A stretch of 64,000 nt of DNA from Macrotrachela quadricornifera (lineage: Eukaryota; Rotifera; Eurotatoria; Philodinida; Philodinidae): positions 170,435 through 234,434 of the forward strand of contig JAJEKB010001447.1 in the NCBI GenBank assembly GCA_022393335.1. The letters run 5' to 3'. Every line of letters begins with the position of its first letter. The stretch's first letter is position 1. Made by a program: the position numbers and the translations under genes. Below are positions 59,791 to 64,000 of this stretch, in pieces. The notes beneath the pieces were generated by a model. That model saw only the letters and a list, made by a program, of their open reading frames with translations, was not told the DNA's origin and did no database searches.

Positions 59791-60237
59791 CTATTCTTGA
59801 TAAGTAATTTCAGTAATATTATGGGATGGTACTTGTACAGGTTGACTAGTATCTAATTCAATAACACGTCTTAAATCCATTGGTTGAGATAATAATGGTT
59901 TAACATATGGATCAAATGTTTTCCAATAAGGATTATTTAAATGATATGATTGAGAACTTTCTTGTTCATATCGTTCAATAATTGAAAACTTACATGGATT
60001 AGATACATCTAATAATAATAATAAAATAAAATATTTTTATAAAATATTTACCTTGAGCAACATGCCAATCAATTGTTTCTTTATCTTGTTGATAAATTCT
60101 ACTTGCTTCAATTAATTTTGCTTTAACTTTATCAACATGTTCAGGTTTAACAACAAGATGCTATTCATTTCATTATATTTTTATTCAAAGTTCTAATTTA
60201 TTTTTATTTTACTTACAACAATTATTGTATATACCAT
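59791..60237 (-). CDS. ABM-domain protein (putative monooxygenase-like)
   Basis: Three exons, 60237-60217 (MVYTIIV), 60160-60052 and 60008-59791, with introns of 56 and 43 bp (GTAAGT...AATAG, GTAAAT...TATTAG), give 115 residues, exactly in frame. It reads HLVVKPEHVDKVKAKLIEAS, then DWHVAQDVSNPCKFSIIERY and PYWKTFDPYVKPLL. This is the antibiotic-biosynthesis-monooxygenase (ABM, dimeric alpha-beta barrel) pattern: beta strand, helix, acidic-aromatic strand, helix and last strand. Members act on quinones and other aromatics or are of unknown function; no metal or flavin is needed. I cannot tell the substrate. The reading depends on tiny exons, but all sites fit. Confidence 0.8.
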
Positions 60238-61665
60238 TTTCTTTTCTAGCCAAAAAAAAATAATCTTTACTACACTAAATAAAAAAAAGAGGACGTAAAT
60301 AGTTTATAACATGGGTTGTTTTTTTATTATATTATATTTCGTATCTTATAGAGCACAAAGAACAAAACAATATTTCTTTCGATCATGTTTCTTTCTGCGT
60401 ATCTACATCGTATATATGTGCAATAAAAACATCAATTATTTCTTATCTTTAGTAAGGATCGAACAAACGATAAAAAAATGTTTTGTTTCGTTCATGAATA
60501 AAAATAGATCTTCTATTTTCATCATCATTTGACAAAGGACATTAAAATATGTATATTTTTTTTTCTACATGACAATGTGTTTAGAAAAGTACAAATAATA
60601 CAAGATCAAAAAAGTACAGATACATAATGCATAATATATTTAACAGCATGTAGATAAAATTATAATTGTAATACATATTTTTTTTGAATAAATATGAAAA
60701 AAATCTTATTTAATATCTAGATTAATTTTTATAGAAGACTAATGTAACAAAAATTATAAATCTATTTGACTTTAAACATTTATTAGAATCAATTAAATGT
60801 AAGTTTATAGCAAGACTTTCTTTCGTTAATTTATTAGTTAAAGAACTTAATTTGACTTTTGAAGCACTGTATCTTAGGATAATAATTCTAACAACTGGTT
60901 CCGGTGACTTTCCAATTGGAATCAATCGGAAAGTCATCAGTTCCTGTCGAAAAATTCCAGAAAATGATTGGTTTTGGAAGCAGAAATCCGACAACCAGCT
61001 ATACATCGGGTCTGATCGATTCTCTCTGAAAATGGAGAAAAACAGCCACTGGATTCGAGCACAAGATTCCTGCTTTCATGTTTTGATCATTTTTCAGAAC
61101 CTTCCTGTTGGAAATGCTCCGTATGTTTCCATTTGGGGTAGCTATTTACTTTTAACTTTTCGATATAATACTTTCACAAAATGGTGCGATTATTCCAAGA
61201 CAGTCATGTGTGATAGTCTTTTGTTTGTAAAATATGAAAAAGAAAAATTGTTAATTGTCCATCAACGGAAGCAACAATTAGCTGAAAATCGTTAGAAGAA
61301 AATTTTTAAGATCAGAAAAAGAATTAGTTATATTGTTTCGAAAATAATGTTAAAAAATTCTGACTCTTTGATTATGCAATATTTCCTATTTTTTAACTAC
61401 TTTTAAAATGTATTTTATAACATCCCATGTTTCAAACATCTTCCATATATTCGTATATTTTTCGAAATAGAGGAAGAATCTATCGAAGAAATTGAAATCT
61501 CTTAGAGGAGAATAATTTGTGTGTGCTGCAGATATTAGCACTTTTGTTTATAGTATAACTAGTATAGGATAGAGATACAATGTATTAATATAAAGGTATA
61601 GAGATAAAACTATAGGGAAGAGGTTCTAGCCATAAGAATGTAGGTATAAGGGCAGAGTTTTCACA
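60238..61665. other. Gene-less region
   Basis: Includes a less AT-rich patch at about 60890-61140 with a hairpin (GACTTTCCAATTG against its near-inverse at 60905-60940) and a 147-codon plus frame (60852-61295) without recognisable domain. I do not support a gene. Confidence 0.4.
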
Positions 61666-61765
61666 TGTCCTGATTTTTACTATATCGGAGTGATCATGTA
61701 CTATGTGAATATAGTAAGAGGTTCACATAATATGTAGTCGCTCGGAAGAGGTAAAAATCAGGACA
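61666..61765. mobile_element. 100-bp palindromic element
   Basis: Exactly inverted ends TGTCCTGATTTTTAC, continuing with imperfect pairing (CGGAGTGATCATGTACTATG against its counterpart) to the centre. No coding sequence; it looks like a tiny MITE. Confidence 0.65.
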
Positions 61766-62433
61766 TTTGATGTCATGTATAAGGATGGAATAAATGAATA
61801 CAAATAACTGGAAAAAATGTGTTATATATTAATAACGGCAGTGAACAATTGGACCAGTCGATGGGGAGAATTGTTCTATTTTATGAAGAAATCCTTCACC
61901 CGCATAAACTCATACATATCAAGAAGAAATGAAAAAAAACAACAAAAAAGACCCATATAAATATATATGTGATGTCTTATATGATATTGCATATATATTT
62001 GACTTTAACAAGAAATGGTTCAATAAGAAGAAGTGGAAAGGAACAATAAAGAGATATATACAAATAGTCTGAATTATGATGTTTCACATTAACTTGAATA
62101 TAGAGAGCAATAGTTTTTCTTTCAACATTAAAGTACAATCATTTCTAACACAAAGAATATGTTTTCCACAGAAAGTCTTTAAGATGAAAAAAAAATGATC
62201 TATTTCTTTTATGTGTGGGATTATTGTTGAAGGATTTCTCTTTAAGAAATAATCGCAATGGTTTGCTTTGATGAAGATTGGTTATAAAAAAGATAACGTT
62301 TCTCTCTGATCCTATATGATCACAGTATTTCTGCTTGCAATGGAACAATTTCCCTATAAAAGGAGAATATGGTCTGCCCCTCATTAGTAAGATGCATCAT
62401 AAAGAATGCGCGTTTAAAAATATACATCCAAAA
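61766..62433. other. Gene-less region upstream of the EGF exon
   Basis: AT-rich. No convincing upstream EGF exon was found here, though one piece at about 62330-62370 (SACNGTISL then stop) is faintly EGF-like. Confidence 0.35.
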
Positions 62434-62891
62434 CAAGGGGGAAAAAGCGGATATTTTTGGATTTGAAATCCAAAAAAATTCGAAAAAATCCAGAAAAATC
62501 CAAAAAGCCAGCAGCCATTTGCTCTTGTAAATGAAGGAATTTCGAGCTGAAACTTTTGCCATATGTAGGCCGCATGGTTCTTAGAATATTCTTAAATTTT
62601 CAGCGTAAACGGATGTTTCTCTCTCAAGATAATCAATTTTCAAGAAAACTCGATTTTCCAATCATGTTGCGAAATATGAGTATTTTTTGTAATTGGATTA
62701 TCTTCAGAAGAAAAGATCTGTTTGCGCTGAAACTTTTAGGATGTTTTGAGGACCATAAGGCCTACATATGGCAAAAATTTCAGCTCGAAATTCCATTATT
62801 TACAAGAGGAAATTGCTGCTGGATTTTTGGATTTTCAAAATCTAAAAATCCAAAAAAATCTGAAAATCTCAAATCCGCTTTTTCCCCATTG
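62434..62891. mobile_element. Foldback element abutting the EGF exon
   Basis: Ends CAAGGGGGAAAAAGCGGAT and the inverse of AATGGGGAAAAAGCGGATTT. Arms share GGATTTTTCTGGATTTT-type AT tracts, GGAATTTCGAGCTGAAA, TTTGCCATATGTAGGCC and TTTCAGCG with complements. The centre is near 62670. A remnant of the same family is in the P450 intron (39171-39450). Confidence 0.85.
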
Positions 62892-63348
62892 TACTTGCAT
62901 GCCAGTGAACGCGACTAATTTTTATTGTAATTGTAAGTCAGGATATACGGGCATTCATTGTGAACTGCTGATTAATACTTGTCACAATGTGACGTGTTTC
63001 AATAAAGGCATCTGCCGACCATTGATTCTTGATTACAAATGTGAATGTGTATTAGGCAGTTCAGGGCGACATTGTGAACGCGTGGCAACCAGTATTATCA
63101 TCCGTCAATACGTTGCAAAAAGTTTTGCATATATTGCTATTATTGCCATAGCAGCTGTTGCCATATTTGTGATTGTGCTTGATGTACTCAAATATGTATT
63201 TGGTATTGATCCAGTACGTGAAGAACGTGATTTACTGCGGCGTGAACGAGACTTGCTCAAACGAAGCAAATGTAAAACACAAAAATCTCAAAATGGACTT
63301 GATCTGCGTCGTGTAAACAAAGTATCACTTATATCTCAACGTCTATAG
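62883..63348 (+). CDS. EGF-repeat transmembrane protein, 3' exon only
   Basis: The frame continues from within the foldback, but recognisable protein begins HCTCMPVNATNFYCNCKSG, followed by GYTGIHCE, then a second EGF module TCHNVTCFNKGICRP with YKCECVLGSSGRHCE. A transmembrane helix (SFAYIAIIAIAAVAIFVIVL) and a basic cytoplasmic tail with tandem ERDLLRRERDLLKR follow. It is the C-terminal part of a type I membrane protein with extracellular EGF domains, likely an adhesion or receptor protein. The exon's start is uncertain: a splice acceptor could be TGCCAG at 62903 (leaving a partial domain), or the foldback may have inserted here. Upstream exons lie to the left, outside recognition, or are lost. 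Confidence 0.7.
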
Positions 63349-64000
63349 CGAAACAGACCACTCTCAGAAACAATTCAGACTTTAACGTCTTTGAACATGC
63401 TTTCTTTGTTGATTATATCAATGGATTAGCTTTTCCTCTGCTTGCGTTATCGTCATGTGAATGATCAAGTAAATTGATTCTAAAATATCAGTTTAATGCT
63501 TTTTTCTTGGCTTAATAATAAAAAAATTCGAAGAATCGTATGATGAATTATCATCACTCTTATTGTGCTATATTGAATGTTTGACAATGGAACATTTTTT
63601 CATATCAGTTAATGAGATTGATCATGTTCTGACCAAAAGATCATTCTCAACGTAGCAATCGTGGACTAAGTTATTCAAATTTTAAAATATTCACAAATTA
63701 GGCACACAAAAACAATAGCACTTTTCAATTCAGCCTTTGCAAAACTCACATATATGTTTTGAAATAGAATAGTGGATGTAAGTTTAAAGCGGAATTTTCC
63801 GCCTTTTACTCTATTGCTATCAGACCTTAGCAATGATACATAGTAGACATGTTAGAAACGTCTTATCACAGATCTGACGAATAACTTTCCTTTCCTTTAG
63901 CAGTGCAGCTTAGCAGAAGGCTTTACTTATGATGTGATAATCGAAAAAATCTAATAAAAAAAACTCATAAATTTTTTCGCAGTCTGAAAATATCATAGAA
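63349..64000. other. 3' flank of the EGF gene, nothing else seen
   Basis: AT-rich sequence with an AATAATAAAAAA-type region near 63512 that could hold the polyadenylation signal. No other feature is recognised to the window end. Confidence 0.35.

Noticed and set aside
60852..61295. 147-codon plus frame
   Set aside because: No recognisable domain, overlaps a comparable minus frame, and holds hairpin-like sequence more in keeping with an element.

Overview
This is an AT-rich animal nuclear window with small, compact genes. Several introns are only 46 to 60 bp with clean GT-AG ends, there are no operons, and the spaces between genes are crowded with remnants of cut-and-paste DNA transposons. 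The small introns, the aldo-keto reductase, NHL, cathepsin, CRAL-TRIO, phospholipase B and P450 gene set, the apparently fungal or bacterial-like genes and the dense small DNA elements together suggest a bdelloid rotifer or a close relative. That assignment is inference; no taxonomic marker such as rRNA is present.

Layout. 0-5 kb: a decayed unidentified minus-strand gene, a Tigger/pogo derivative and a 632-bp foldback element. 6-9 kb: two tandem copies of a 68-residue Ala/Lys/Glu-rich protein gene, each with a 51-bp 5'UTR intron. 9-12 kb: a vague remnant and an astacin protease pseudogene with a broken zinc motif. 12.7-14.0 kb: a secreted chitin-binding plus NHL-repeat protein. 14.6-19 kb: foldback elements and a truncated copy of the 3' end of the cathepsin gene. 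19.5-20.3 kb: a three-exon gene with a zinc-binding loop like that of His-Me finger homing endonucleases. 20.4-21.9 kb: a piggyBac remnant and a small hAT element, both with target duplications. 22.4-23.5 kb: a papain-family protease. 23.8-25.2 kb: a nested inverted repeat. 25.7-27.5 kb: a myristoylated coiled-coil gene. 31.1-32.9 kb: a one-exon fusion of a periplasmic-binding-protein-like domain with a methyltransferase. 34.4-36.1 kb: an aldo-keto reductase. 37-38 kb: a dead mariner with an inverted duplication. 38.3-41.4 kb: a five-exon cytochrome P450. 43.0-44.5 kb: a five-exon phospholipase B-like lipase. 46.4-47.6 kb: a CRAL-TRIO lipid-transfer protein. 50.5-55.1 kb: a large inverted repeat holding a foldback, a hAT transposon and a second hAT element nested in the first. 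56.5-59.4 kb: a paralogue of the coiled-coil gene, in opposite orientation. 59.8-60.2 kb: a three-exon ABM-domain gene. 62.4-63.3 kb: a foldback touching the 3' exon of an EGF/transmembrane gene.

The genes do not form one pathway. The most unusual content is the fusion protein, the homing-endonuclease-like gene, the tandem small hydrophilic proteins and the exceptional density of long palindromic elements. Two 400-N assembly gaps are flanked by exact duplications (47 and 24 nt), so the true gap sizes are doubtful. Exon joins below were worked out by hand from splice signals and reading frame; every multi-exon total is a multiple of three.
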